Assembly (NCBI GenBank): GCA_910579425.1
Contig: CAJTVL010000034.1
Coordinates: 1-41,888 of the forward strand
Length of the DNA stretch: 41,888 bases
Origin: an uncultured Lachnospiraceae bacterium
GTDB taxonomy: Bacteria; Bacillota; Clostridia; Lachnospirales; Lachnospiraceae
Direction of reading: 5' to 3'
Within the stretch, counting starts at the first letter, position 1. Each line of letters starts with the position of its first letter. Made by a program: the position numbers and the translations under genes. Shown here piece after piece: positions 1 to 9,095 of the stretch. The notes beneath the pieces are model-generated. The model was not told where the DNA came from, did not search any database, and saw only the letters and a list, made by a program, of their open reading frames with translations.

Positions 1-12
1 TTTCTTTGTCAT
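1..12 (-). CDS. ltrA: Possible start of the intron-encoded reverse transcriptase/maturase (partial)
   Basis: Only four codons are visible (M-T-K-K). Position and orientation fit an intron-encoded protein starting in domain IV, about 735 bases after the intron 5' end, and related clostridial proteins often begin MTKK. No strong ribosome binding site is seen upstream. The assignment rests on context, not on this protein fragment. Confidence 0.4.
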
Positions 13-747
13 ACTCGAAGCTGTGTTTGTTATGTTTTCAGTTTTTGTTTCTAAATCCGACTGGTGGCTATCCCTCCACGGGCTTTTTATTCCCGCTTCA
101 CAGGTACTGTGCCACCACTTTCGCCGGGATTAAGATAAGTTATAGCGATAGTGGAATATCATAACTGATATACCAGCATTTCCTGCTGGTTTTCGCTTTT
201 CCTCATCAGCGTGACATCAGCCTGCAACAGCTTTATCATTCACGTCCCGGTTTACCACGTTCCAACAATCCTATCATTAGATACTTTTAGGCGCTTCCTC
301 TAAGCCTGTGCCCAATTCAAAGAATCTTACCGCCTGTAACGGTATGTGGACGTTCATAACAACCAATCTTACTAATCCACGGACACCCCAATTTAATGGG
401 GAAATGCCTTTCGACAAATCCAAACGTTTAGACCCGTACATTCGGAAGTACGCCAGTATTTTCATACATTCTCACCATGAGTATCCGACACCCGGCATAT
501 AGGTGACGCCGTCCACCTCTGGACAGGTTTCGTGCGGGAAAATCCCGCTTACGGTCACTCTCTGCCGACTTCACCGAGCTTTTGACGGTTAGGCAGTTGC
601 ATACCGCCGCCAATCGGAGTATCAGTGTGGGCGTTTCAAGGCGTTACCCTGTCATTCCACCCATCGGATTGTCAGTTCTCCTAAGATTTCAGGCTATTTA
701 GCCTTTCGACTTAGTGCGTAACCTTTTCAGTTACGAACGTGTCGCAC
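1..747 (-). mobile_element. Group II intron, 5' part (ribozyme domains I to IV), runs off the left edge
   Basis: The minus strand starting at 747 begins GTGCGAC, matching the group II consensus GUGYG. About 735 bases of structured, non-coding sequence follow, with many short stems as expected for domains I-III. Exon-intron base pairing is visible. The last seven exon bases, GACAATC (748-754), can pair with intron bases GATTGTT (264-270): six Watson-Crick pairs and one G-U, a good IBS1-EBS1 candidate. Near the edge an ATG-ACA-AAG-AAA at 12 to 1 could start the intron-encoded reverse transcriptase. Domains V and VI and most of the protein lie outside the window. The intron is in the same orientation as its host gene, as needed for splicing to restore the Maff2 reading frame. 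Short ORFs inside it are shadows. Confidence 0.88.
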
Positions 748-862
748 GATTGTCATTGCCGTAACCTTCCAGCAGGTTGATAACGCCCCATACGCCAAGA
801 CCTGCTCCGAGTGCGATCACAAGTACCTTCAAAGTGTCGATTGCCGCTGTAAAAAATTCCAT
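748..862 (-). CDS. Maff2 family membrane protein of the conjugative element, 5' exon, interrupted by a group II intron
   Basis: Minus-strand translation from ATG at 862 gives a start MEFFTAAIDTL and then a hydrophobic segment ending GVWGVINLLEGYGNDN. This is the characteristic N-terminus of the Maff2 family, small hydrophobic proteins encoded beside virD4 and virB4-type genes in Tn1549-like elements. The frame stops at 748, where the group II intron begins inside the codon after NDN; the rest of the gene is beyond the left edge. The family is probably a membrane part of the conjugation channel, but its function is not established. Whether the product is made depends on intron splicing. The ribosome binding site is weak, and the gene overlaps the small upstream ORF by about 34 bases, so translational coupling is possible. 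Confidence 0.8.
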
Positions 863-1074
863 AATAATTGTCGGGGCCAGATTTCAGGACACCGTTTTAT
901 AGCTGTTTTTGTTCTCCCGCAGTTCCCCAATAAAAAAACCGCCGCACCAGCAAGGGTCACAGCGGTAAAAACGGTTATGAAATTCAGCCCCTCTCCTTTC
1001 TTATTTTGGTTTATAGGATAGGGGTCTGCGGGAATCTTCTGTTGCATGGTGGGTGCGCGTATCCTGCACCTCAT
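829..1074 (-). CDS. Small putative membrane protein between virD4 and Maff2
   Basis: I do not recognise a family. The ORF lies in the transfer operon and ends inside the Maff2 coding start. It has one hydrophobic segment (about FITVFTAVTLAGAAVFLLG) followed by a basic tail. The start is uncertain. ATG at 1074 has AAAGGAAGTGAG just upstream. A shorter product of about 52 residues could start at a CTG at 987, which sits five bases after a strong GAAAGGAG, and that would put the membrane segment right at the N-terminus. A small inner-membrane part of the mating channel is plausible from position only. It may also be untranslated. Confidence 0.4.
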   Translation of the reverse strand: MRCRIRAPTMQQKIPADPYPINQNKKGEGLNFITVFTAVTLAGAAVFLLGNCGRTKTAIKRCPEIWPRQLLWNFLQRQSTL

Positions 1075-1134
1075 TACTGCCTCACTTCCTTTCATTTTTC
1101 TTCCAGCCCATATAAAAATGCCGCCGAAAATGAT

Positions 1135-2916
1135 TCAGGCGGCAGGGCTGCCAGGGTCAGCCGGTGCTTCCAGTTCACACACCTCAAATTTGTCCTCCGG
1201 CTTCACTTTCAGCCGGCGTTTTACGAATTTCGCCACATCAAATGTATTTTTCGGGTCGGCATCTGACAGGTACTTGTACTGCGGGTGCTTTGTGATGTCA
1301 AATTTATCCGAGAAAAACGGGCGTACCCCCTGCACCTGCAAGATACATTTGCCGCCGTCCATAACGGCAAGTTCATCCGGCGTCATCAGCTCCTTTCCAA
1401 GTTTCTGGTAATTCAGCCCATAGCTGCGCTGGCTCCCCCGCGTATCGGACGTGTTAAACGTGTCTATGGTCTCCTTTCCGAGCATGGCTGAAATCTCCTT
1501 TAACGTGCTTTGTTCTTTTCCGCCCAGAAAAAGGACACAGGAGCAGTTACCGATAATAGTCTCCGCATGGTCTTTATAGACTGCTTTTAGCTGGCTCTGG
1601 GTCTGGACGATCACATGGGCAGATATTTCCCGGCTCCTGATCACTGAAATCAGGTGTTCAAAGTTCGGGATTTTCTGGTTCGCAAATTCATCCAGCAGGC
1701 AGGTGACATGTGTTTTTAACGCACCGCCATTTTCCAGTGCCTTGTCACAGAGGGTATTGAACATCTGTGTATAGACCATAGATGCAATGAAATTGAATGT
1801 CGTATCTGTATCGGACACGATACAGAACAGGGCCGTCTTACGGTCTCCTAATTTATCCAGTTCCAGCTCATCGTCCATCATCATATCCCGGACTTCCTTA
1901 ATGTCAAACGGTGCCATCCGTGCGCCACAGCTGATAAGTATGCTTTTCGCCGTCTTGCCCGCCGCCATTTTGTATTTTTTATACTGGCGGACAGCGAAAT
2001 GCTCCGGGTCGCGCTGTTCCAGGCGGTCAAACATCATATCCACCGCATTTTTAAAGGTTTCATCCTCCTCCCGGACTTCGGAAGCGTTCAGCATCTCCAG
2101 CAGGGTGTTTATGTTTTTCTCATCCTCCGGGGCTTCGTACCAGATATAAGCGATCAATGCCTGGTAATACAACGCTTCCGCTTTCGCCCAGAAATCTTCC
2201 CCGCCCTTGCTGTCCTCCCCTTTCGTATTCTCCATGATACAGTTGACCAGCTTTAAAATGTCATTTTCAGACCGGATATAGCGGAATGGATTGTATTTCA
2301 TGGATTCCTTGAAGTTTATGGTATTGAGTATTTTTATCTCGTATCCGCCGCGCTGAAGCATCTTTCCACATTCCAAAACGACGGTGCCTTTCGGATCAGT
2401 GACGACATAGCTTGCGTTCATCTGCATCAGGTTTGGCTTCACATGGAAGCGGGTCTTGCCGGAGCCGGAACCGCCGATAATCAGTACATTTTTATTGATG
2501 TTATATTTGGGTATCTTATTTCTCCCAAGCATGATCCGCTCTGTCTGCGTTAAGAGGATGTTGTCCGGGAATTTAGGGTCGATAAAAGGCTTTATGTCCT
2601 CCTGTGTCCCCCACCTTGCACTGCCATACTCTACGCCATGACGGTATTTCTTTGCGTTTTTCCCTTTAAGGTACACCACTGCCCGGACTGCCGCCGCGCC
2701 TGCCACGCCGATCAACAGGTCGCGGGGATGGAAACCCGGCAATGGGTTTTCAGTGATCGTTGCCCCCAGGCCGGACACCGCCGCCATCATCTTTGTCACC
2801 GCATCCGCGCCTGCACTGAGCCGGTAGCCCTCCGCGATCTTAGAGAAAAACCAGAACATCATCACATAGGGGAGGTTTGGGACAACATATTTTTTTATGT
2901 CAATACTGCCTTTCAA
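1135..2916 (-). CDS. virD4: VirD4-like type IV coupling protein (TraG/PcfC type)
   Basis: This 593-residue ATPase should link the relaxosome to the mating-pair channel and pump the nicked element DNA out of the cell. It has hydrophobic N-terminal segments (roughly residues 10-25 and 65-82), then a Walker A GGSGSGKT (148-155) and a Walker B-like CLLDEFANQ near residue 400, inside a TraG/TraD ATPase fold. Length and layout match the CD1115-type VirD4 proteins of Tn1549-like elements. The ATG overlaps the pcfB stop by four bases (ATGA), so the two are translationally coupled. That pairing matches pCF10, where PcfB is an accessory factor of the coupling protein PcfC. The gene looks intact. Confidence 0.95.
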   Translation of the reverse strand: MKGSIDIKKYVVPNLPYVMMFWFFSKIAEGYRLSAGADAVTKMMAAVSGLGATITENPLPGFHPRDLLIGVAGAAAVRAVVYLKGKNAKKYRHGVEYGSARWGTQEDIKPFIDPKFPDNILLTQTERIMLGRNKIPKYNINKNVLIIGGSGSGKTRFHVKPNLMQMNASYVVTDPKGTVVLECGKMLQRGGYEIKILNTINFKESMKYNPFRYIRSENDILKLVNCIMENTKGEDSKGGEDFWAKAEALYYQALIAYIWYEAPEDEKNINTLLEMLNASEVREEDETFKNAVDMMFDRLEQRDPEHFAVRQYKKYKMAAGKTAKSILISCGARMAPFDIKEVRDMMMDDELELDKLGDRKTALFCIVSDTDTTFNFIASMVYTQMFNTLCDKALENGGALKTHVTCLLDEFANQKIPNFEHLISVIRSREISAHVIVQTQSQLKAVYKDHAETIIGNCSCVLFLGGKEQSTLKEISAMLGKETIDTFNTSDTRGSQRSYGLNYQKLGKELMTPDELAVMDGGKCILQVQGVRPFFSDKFDITKHPQYKYLSDADPKNTFDVAKFVKRRLKVKPEDKFEVCELEAPADPGSPAA

Positions 2917-3383
2917 TGCTCAATCCCTCCTTTCCCGCGGTGTTTCTCCCTGTCTGCGGACTGCCTGCTGACAAGTTCCTTAAAGTGGGAAAGCTGCTTT
3001 TTCAGCGAAGGCTTCCCCCTCTTCCGGTTTAATGTTTTCGCAGTATATTCCGCAAACGCGGCATTTAAGGCGTCCGCATCACGGGCCTTGAAAAACACAA
3101 GGTACTTTCCCTGTGACGGGTCTTTTTTCAGCGCAAAGTCCACACCGTACTTTCTTGCGACACGCTCAAAAGATTTGATATTCTTATCCGTGATCTCAAT
3201 GTTCTGTACGCCGCCGCCCTGCTCCACAAGGCTTTTTACGCTCTGTTTCCCGTGCTGCGGCTCATTTGCCTGCCTCTGGTACTGGCGTATTGCCCATTTC
3301 AAAAGGTCTGCTGTCAGCTTCCCGCCGTTTTTTCCCACCCGTATCACAAGCGCGACGGATTTATCCCTGACTTCATCCTGCAT
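2913..3383 (-). CDS. pcfB: PcfB family protein (DUF3801)
   Basis: This 156-residue, strongly basic protein has the DUF3801/PcfB pattern: an N-terminal KNGGKLTADLLKWAIRQY block, a central IEITDKNIKSFERVARKYGVDFAL block and a Lys/Arg-rich C-terminal tail. In plasmid pCF10 PcfB is required for transfer and works with the coupling protein; the same role is inferred here. The start at 3383 has a good site (AGAAGGGAGG) and lies 18 bases after the sortase stop. The stop overlaps the virD4 ATG. The gene is one link of the leftward transfer operon and appears intact. Confidence 0.92.
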   Translation of the reverse strand: MQDEVRDKSVALVIRVGKNGGKLTADLLKWAIRQYQRQANEPQHGKQSVKSLVEQGGGVQNIEITDKNIKSFERVARKYGVDFALKKDPSQGKYLVFFKARDADALNAAFAEYTAKTLNRKRGKPSLKKQLSHFKELVSRQSADREKHRGKGGIEH

Positions 3384-3401
3384 CCGATAACCTCCCTTCT
3401 T

Positions 3402-4190
3402 CTAATTTTCTGTCAGCTTCCCATGCACCACATAGCGGGCATTTTCAAAGGAATAGGCACAGGTGGAGAGCGTCACGATATGGTCGTCACCGCCCACCCT
3501 GACCTCCGAAGAAAAATCCGATCTTTCCTTTATGCGCACAAGCCATGCGGCAAAATCCCCGCCGGAAGCAAAACGCAGGGTATAAGCGTCTGAATCCACC
3601 GCCGCCGTATACCCCGCAAACAGTTCCAGCCGGTAGTCCTTTTCCTCCGTAACCAGATACATCACCGGATGGGCCTCATAATATTCCTGCTCCGCATAGG
3701 AAACCAGACAGGCAAACATTTTCCCGCTCGCCATGTGGTGCCCGTAGATCAGTGTATTTTCGTCAGACAGGCCGCTCCGGTTCCCACAGTCCATGAACAG
3801 ACAGCCGTTCCGGTTCTCGCTCCCGTCCGCCAGATGGGACAGGTAATAGGAATTGTCCTGTCCCTGCACCACCGGATAGCTTACCGCTGTATCCGGGCAG
3901 TAAAGCCAGCCCACAAGGTCGGGGCTGGCTTCCTTCAAAGCAGCAAAATCAATATCCAGGATACGCGGCGCATCTTCCGGCATATCCCCGTCCGGTGCAG
4001 GTGTTCCCGGCATGGCAGGCTCCCCCGTTTCTTCACAGGGCATCACATACTGCGCCATCTTCCCGTATGCCCTCTCACTGTCCGCATCCTGCCTCCATGT
4101 GTCATAAATACGCAGGCTAAACAAAGCGGCCACACCCATGCACACCACCGCCAATAATGCCGGAAAACAGACCGAAAATGCCTTATTCAT
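3402..4190 (-). CDS. srtB: Class B sortase
   Basis: This is a membrane-anchored transpeptidase that would cut a sorting signal and join the surface protein to peptidoglycan. After one N-terminal membrane segment (about residues 5-27) comes a spacer and then the class B sortase domain. Catalytic His lies in YGHHM (about residue 151), Cys in TLSTCAYSF (about 244) and Arg in ENARYVV (about 252). The start is placed at 4190 because the product then begins MNKAFSV with a signal anchor and overlaps the adhesin stop by eight bases; an upstream in-frame ATG at 4226 is less likely. The gene lies directly after the LPXTG-type adhesin, its obvious candidate substrate. Such pairs are standard cargo in Tn1549-like elements. 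Confidence 0.95.
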   Translation of the reverse strand: MNKAFSVCFPALLAVVCMGVAALFSLRIYDTWRQDADSERAYGKMAQYVMPCEETGEPAMPGTPAPDGDMPEDAPRILDIDFAALKEASPDLVGWLYCPDTAVSYPVVQGQDNSYYLSHLADGSENRNGCLFMDCGNRSGLSDENTLIYGHHMASGKMFACLVSYAEQEYYEAHPVMYLVTEEKDYRLELFAGYTAAVDSDAYTLRFASGGDFAAWLVRIKERSDFSSEVRVGGDDHIVTLSTCAYSFENARYVVHGKLTEN

Positions 4191-7100
4191 CTCTGCTGTC
4201 TTTCTTCCGCGCTTTATAAACTGCATACCCGGCAGATACGCCCCCTGCGATCAGCGCAAGGACAGCGATCACCGCCCACAGTCCAATGTTGGAATCGTCG
4301 CCGGTCTTTGGTACATTCGCAGACATAGATGCCTGCCCTGATTTTGAAGATGTATTCCCGGCAGTGCCCGATTTTCCCGAAGCGTCGGATGTCCCTGTCT
4401 TTTCCGCGCTGCTCCCGGTGGAATCTTTCTTTGAAGAAACCTCCCCGTCCGAATTTCCTCCTGCCGCCTCGTTTTTGTTGGAGTTATCCACGTTTACTAC
4501 CACGCTGCTTTTATTTTCCGGCAGGCTGTCGATCAGCCCCTTTATATCGTCCAGAAGGGTGTCCGGCTTTTCCACATAAGTCCTCACACGGTTGCTTGTG
4601 AGCGTCACATCATTTTCTGAAACGCTGGCTACATTCTGGATGCAGTCCCCTTCCGCTTCTTTCAGTGCCTGCGCCAGAAAAGTTACAGTCTGGGATTGGC
4701 CGCCTGCAAGCGTGACCGTCCATGTGACAGTCCCATTCTCACAGGAGCCGCCGTTTCCCGCAGACACAAAGCTGCATCCTTCCGGCACTTCATCCGTGAT
4801 TAGGAAAGTCCGTTCCTCCACTGCCGTATTTTTCACAGTGATCTGGTATTGCAGGTTAGTTCCGCTCTTTACCGTCTCCCCGTTCAAATCCTTTTTCCCG
4901 TTCTCACTCTTTACAGCCTTTACCAATTCCTCCAGTACATAATTGATGACCTGGTTAGTTGTGGCTGTTTTGGACTTCCCTGTTTCCCTGTCGCTGACCG
5001 TAACAGCGGCATTGTTCGCAAAGGCTTCACCGGACAGCTCCGCGCCGGCTTTTACACGGACAGTGACAAACCCTTCCGTATCCGGCTCCACGTCAAAGCA
5101 CCAGCGCACGTTATCGCCTTTCACAATGCTGTATACCCTGCCGTCGTCAGAAGCGTCCACAAAGGACACACCAGCGGGAAGAATATCATTGATCTCTATG
5201 CTGCGGACTGTATAGCTGTCATTTTTATAGGTGATCTTGTAGGCCACAATATCCCCCACAGCCACGTTCTCACCGTTTATATCCCTGCCATCCGCATCCA
5301 GTACATATTTTGCAGGCACATAATTTCTGGTATGTTCGTCTTTTTTATCACCGTTCTCCGCTTCCGTGCCGATGTGGGCCTCATCCATATCCACATAAGC
5401 CTGGTTTTCAACCGTCTTTCCGGTTGCGGAATCCAGGACTTTCACCTCCACTGATACCGTCACTTCCTCATGCGCCCCGGTCTCCATTGACCACCTGACC
5501 GTATGGGTGTCTTTATCATACACGCCGCCGTCACTTGCAGTGACAAAACCCACATCTTCGGGCAGCGCATCCGTAATCACCGCTGTCTTTCCATAATCTG
5601 AGGGATTCTTATAGGAAACGGTATATATGATGTTCTCCCCGATCTGCACCGGGTAAGTGTTGATGGACGGCTCCCCAAGTTTGGAAAATACGTCTTTTTC
5701 AGGGGTCGGGATAACCGGCGTCTCCACCTCGTTTGTCTCTTTCCTGGCAAAATCCACCGATACCATGGCACGGTTTTTCAGGATGGTGTCCTCCGCCTCT
5801 TTCAATATCTTTACCTTTACCGATACGGTTTCCTGCGTATTCTCTTTTACATCCACTTTCCATGTGACCGTATGGGTGCCTGTCTCATAGCTGCCCTCAT
5901 GGTCTGCCGAGACAAATTCCACATTTTCCGGAAGCGCGTCTGTAACGGTAAATTCACGCCCGTCATCAGCGGGATTCTGGAACGTGATCCGGTATTCCAG
6001 AATGTCCCCGGCCTGTTTTACAGTCTGTATGCTGTTCCCTTCTCCATCTGCCCCTATATCGTGGCCATCTACGCACAAGACCGCTTTGAAAGGCTTATCC
6101 AGCACATAGACCGGCGTTTTTTCATCCAGCACGGAATCAGAGGAAATGGAAACCTTCTGCGTCCAGTCAACAAAGACCTCCGCCTGGTTATATATTTTCG
6201 TATATTCCGTATCAAAGGACGGCACAAAAGCATCAAAGGAGACTGTCTTTTCCTCCCCTGCCGCCAGTGTCATCTTCCATGTGATCGTCCTGCCGTCCAC
6301 TGTGCCGCCGTCTGAAACTGTCCCCTCTGCCAGGGAAACCTCCGCAGGGATTTCATCTGTTACGGTAAATACTTTTTCTTCCTCTGCCGGGTTTCGGAAA
6401 GTTATGGTATATGTAACTGTTTCCTCCCCGTTTATCACTTTGTTGGTAACATCCTCCCCTTCCGTATTCCAAACGGATTTTACCGGGTCTTCCAGAACAG
6501 GGGAGTTTGTCACGTCAGACAGGGGCACATCCTTTTCCGAACTGTCCGGGATCGCCTTAAAACATACGGTTCCCGTATTTTTCAGGACTTCCCCCTGGGC
6601 CGCGGCTTCCACCTTGCAGTCAAAGGACACTGCACCTCTGCCATAGGCAACCACTGTTCCCTTCCATGACACGGTATGGGCTTCGGCATCATATACACCG
6701 CCGTTTCCGATGGAATCTGCTATCACTTCCATCCCCACAGGCACCCTGTCCGTAATCTCTACGGCCCGCGCTGCCCCGGTAGGGTTCTCAAAGCTGATGG
6801 TGTATGTCACTGTATCGCCGTCCCTGATAACTGCCCTGTCTATCACCTGCCCGTCACTGTAATTATCCAGGCAGCCGCTGTCTTTTATCGTTACTTCCTT
6901 ATCCATAGAGGGCTTCACATAGGACACGACGATCTTATGGTTCTGCGTCACATCGCTGAACGTATAGAAGGAGGGGTATTCTGTAATATCCACTTTCTTC
7001 CCGTCCACCGTAACGGTATCAAGCAGATACCCCTCATCCGGCTCATAACGGACAATGCGGTCATGATGGAATTTCACGCGGTCATCCTCCTTGATATCCT

Positions 7101-8982
7101 CCTCACCCTTTACCGTTTCATTCCCGTCCGCGTCATAAATACCGATCCTGCCGCCCGTGACCTGTGCCTCCACTGTCCGGTATGGGGAAGCCGCTTTTAC
7201 CTCGTTGCTTTCCACTGCCATGCTGTTAAAATACACCTTGCAGCTATTATAAAAATAGTCATCCTCCGCTGTGCCGTTCACCGTTGTATTGATAACAAGC
7301 GTATATGTCTCCCCCTGATAAGCCATAGAACTGGCCAGATAGGAAGAAGAAAAGGTATATGTCACCTTATGGCTGTCTTTATCATAAGAAACCGCCCCGG
7401 CATTCAGCTTATTTCCCGCCGCATCCTCCAGCCATGCGGACACATAATCGACCTCTGCCGGAAGTTTGTCAACAAACTTCAGCGCCGAATATTTGCTGAC
7501 TGTCTCCACGCCCAGCGTATGCACTTTCTGGCTGACACGGTAAGTGATCCCCTGCCCTTCTTCTGTTTCTTCCAGAAATGTCACGCCGTTTTCTGTCTTA
7601 TAAGGGTTTTCCGGCCTGGGGATTGCTATGGACGCGGAACTCGGAGAAATCCAGTACCCCGTATGGGTGTTGCACCCAAGATAAAAAGTATTCCCCGTCG
7701 CATACAGCGGTATGGAAACACTGTTTTTATAAAAGGTGGAACCGCCCAGATAGTCCGTAAAGTTATTGTTGCTTCCCCTGAAAGAAGGTACGCCGCTCAC
7801 CCTTGTAACGGCTACATTGGTTGCACTTGCCGTATATCCGGTGGTAGTGCCGCTCAGGGGAGAAGCATATTCGCCGGTGTTCAGGCTGTTGAAGGTCATA
7901 AAAGAATTTCCGTCAAAGCGTATGGTCTCCTGCGTATCCACATAGAAATAATCCACTTTGACTTGCGCCCTTGATGCGCTCTCATTGCCTATGAACCACC
8001 ACCCGTTATAAAAACTGGTCTCACAGTAATAGAGCGCCGAAAGGGAGCCTAATTCTGTAAATGTAACCCTTGCCCCTACCGCCTTATCGTTGTATGTACC
8101 GATATTGGCATAGGTGATCTGAACCACACTGGAATTTCTCAGGTTCGTGAACCGGGCCGTGCTTGCCCCTGTGTCCGCACCTCCGTATGAGGCCTTCCCC
8201 CAGGAAGCCCCTGACACGCTGTAACTGGAGGTGGTGTTCTGCCGCCTGATCTTGAGGCCGTTGCCCTCCGTAAACTGCCCCAGGTCGATCTTTGAGATTT
8301 CCAGCGAAGCCGGGACTGAAGGGGAGGTATCAGGATAATAAATCTCAATCTCCTCCTGAAGAAGTGTCACATAAAACTGCTTCTTTATGGTGGAATCCGT
8401 CCCTTCCGCACGGTAGGTCACTTCATAGGTGATACGGTCTTTCAGGGAATCATAGGCAATACATACCCCCTGCCTGCCGTCCTCGATCAGCCTGATCTCC
8501 TCCGGTTCCCCGCTCACACGGCCTGCCTGCTCCACAAGGACAGCCACCTCGTCCCCGTCAACTGTCGCCTGTATGCCGAATACTTCCGGGTCAACGGACA
8601 TGCCAATGCTGCCGTATTCCACAAACATCTCTACCGGGGATTTCAGGGAATCCACTTCTGCGCCGTCCTCATACCAGACCACAGCCGCAGGTGTCTCCGG
8701 TTCTGTCCCCGTTTCTCCCTCTGTACCGCCTTCCGGCGTTTCTTCCTGCCCGGAACCGGAGCCGGTATCTTCATCCCATACCTCTGTCCCTGCTCCTTCT
8801 GTCTCCGTCCCCTCATTCTCCGCACTGTCAGCGGGCTGTATATCTTCCGTACCCGCCGCGCCCATCTCCGCCGCATATACGGATATTCCCCCGATGCCGC
8901 CGGAGCCAATGAGCGTTGCTGCTGCCACCGCCGCCGCAAGCAGGCGGGGCAGGAATTTACTCAGTCTCTTTTTTTGTGCCAT
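4183..8982 (-). CDS. Giant LPXTG-type cell-wall-anchored surface protein with DUF11 repeats
   Basis: The 1,599-residue product starts at 8982 behind AGAAAGGAG and begins MAQKKRLSKFLPRLLAAA, a clear signal peptide. An acidic Glu/Thr-rich linker follows, then a Ser/Thr/Gly-rich head. After it come one fimbrial-type isopeptide-like domain (FVDKLPAEVDYVSAW) and six tandem DUF11 repeats, each with a core like ITDALPE..F....GG.Y....HTV.W. The C-terminus has a Ser/Gly/Lys-rich wall-spanning stretch, the sorting signal NVPKTGD, a hydrophobic segment and a basic tail (KARKKDSRDE). It probably acts as an adhesin or mating-pair stabiliser on the donor surface and is processed by the adjacent class B sortase. 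The ligand is unknown. An in-frame ATG upstream at 9078 lacks this support. Confidence 0.92.
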   Translation of the reverse strand: MAQKKRLSKFLPRLLAAAVAAATLIGSGGIGGISVYAAEMGAAGTEDIQPADSAENEGTETEGAGTEVWDEDTGSGSGQEETPEGGTEGETGTEPETPAAVVWYEDGAEVDSLKSPVEMFVEYGSIGMSVDPEVFGIQATVDGDEVAVLVEQAGRVSGEPEEIRLIEDGRQGVCIAYDSLKDRITYEVTYRAEGTDSTIKKQFYVTLLQEEIEIYYPDTSPSVPASLEISKIDLGQFTEGNGLKIRRQNTTSSYSVSGASWGKASYGGADTGASTARFTNLRNSSVVQITYANIGTYNDKAVGARVTFTELGSLSALYYCETSFYNGWWFIGNESASRAQVKVDYFYVDTQETIRFDGNSFMTFNSLNTGEYASPLSGTTTGYTASATNVAVTRVSGVPSFRGSNNNFTDYLGGSTFYKNSVSIPLYATGNTFYLGCNTHTGYWISPSSASIAIPRPENPYKTENGVTFLEETEEGQGITYRVSQKVHTLGVETVSKYSALKFVDKLPAEVDYVSAWLEDAAGNKLNAGAVSYDKDSHKVTYTFSSSYLASSMAYQGETYTLVINTTVNGTAEDDYFYNSCKVYFNSMAVESNEVKAASPYRTVEAQVTGGRIGIYDADGNETVKGEEDIKEDDRVKFHHDRIVRYEPDEGYLLDTVTVDGKKVDITEYPSFYTFSDVTQNHKIVVSYVKPSMDKEVTIKDSGCLDNYSDGQVIDRAVIRDGDTVTYTISFENPTGAARAVEITDRVPVGMEVIADSIGNGGVYDAEAHTVSWKGTVVAYGRGAVSFDCKVEAAAQGEVLKNTGTVCFKAIPDSSEKDVPLSDVTNSPVLEDPVKSVWNTEGEDVTNKVINGEETVTYTITFRNPAEEEKVFTVTDEIPAEVSLAEGTVSDGGTVDGRTITWKMTLAAGEEKTVSFDAFVPSFDTEYTKIYNQAEVFVDWTQKVSISSDSVLDEKTPVYVLDKPFKAVLCVDGHDIGADGEGNSIQTVKQAGDILEYRITFQNPADDGREFTVTDALPENVEFVSADHEGSYETGTHTVTWKVDVKENTQETVSVKVKILKEAEDTILKNRAMVSVDFARKETNEVETPVIPTPEKDVFSKLGEPSINTYPVQIGENIIYTVSYKNPSDYGKTAVITDALPEDVGFVTASDGGVYDKDTHTVRWSMETGAHEEVTVSVEVKVLDSATGKTVENQAYVDMDEAHIGTEAENGDKKDEHTRNYVPAKYVLDADGRDINGENVAVGDIVAYKITYKNDSYTVRSIEINDILPAGVSFVDASDDGRVYSIVKGDNVRWCFDVEPDTEGFVTVRVKAGAELSGEAFANNAAVTVSDRETGKSKTATTNQVINYVLEELVKAVKSENGKKDLNGETVKSGTNLQYQITVKNTAVEERTFLITDEVPEGCSFVSAGNGGSCENGTVTWTVTLAGGQSQTVTFLAQALKEAEGDCIQNVASVSENDVTLTSNRVRTYVEKPDTLLDDIKGLIDSLPENKSSVVVNVDNSNKNEAAGGNSDGEVSSKKDSTGSSAEKTGTSDASGKSGTAGNTSSKSGQASMSANVPKTGDDSNIGLWAVIAVLALIAGGVSAGYAVYKARKKDSRDE

Positions 8983-9003
8983 AAATTCTCCTTTCTGGAT
9001 CAC

Positions 9004-9032
9004 AAAAGCCGGCACCCTTATCTGATACCGGC
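9004..9032 (-). terminator. Possible terminator or attenuator ahead of the adhesin gene
   Basis: On the minus strand an imperfect 8-bp stem (GCCGGTAT with GTGCCGGC, including wobble pairs) has a 9-base loop and is followed by TTTT. It lies only about 20 bases before the adhesin start codon, so it could lower adhesin expression or respond to translation. The short T-run keeps confidence low. Confidence 0.4.
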
Positions 9033-9095
9033 CCTTTTTCTGCACCTTTCTTTTTTCCGTCACAGGATGCTTCCGCATCTGTGCTTTTTACCGCA

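Noticed and set aside
1..747. Short ORFs of about 60 codons inside the intron region
   Set aside because: The sequence is explained by structured intron RNA; the ORFs lack ribosome sites and family similarity.
6676..7974. Long plus-strand reading frame of 432 codons
   Set aside because: It is antisense to the LPXTG adhesin, which has signal peptide, repeats and sorting signal. The long open frame is a by-product of the adhesin codon bias.
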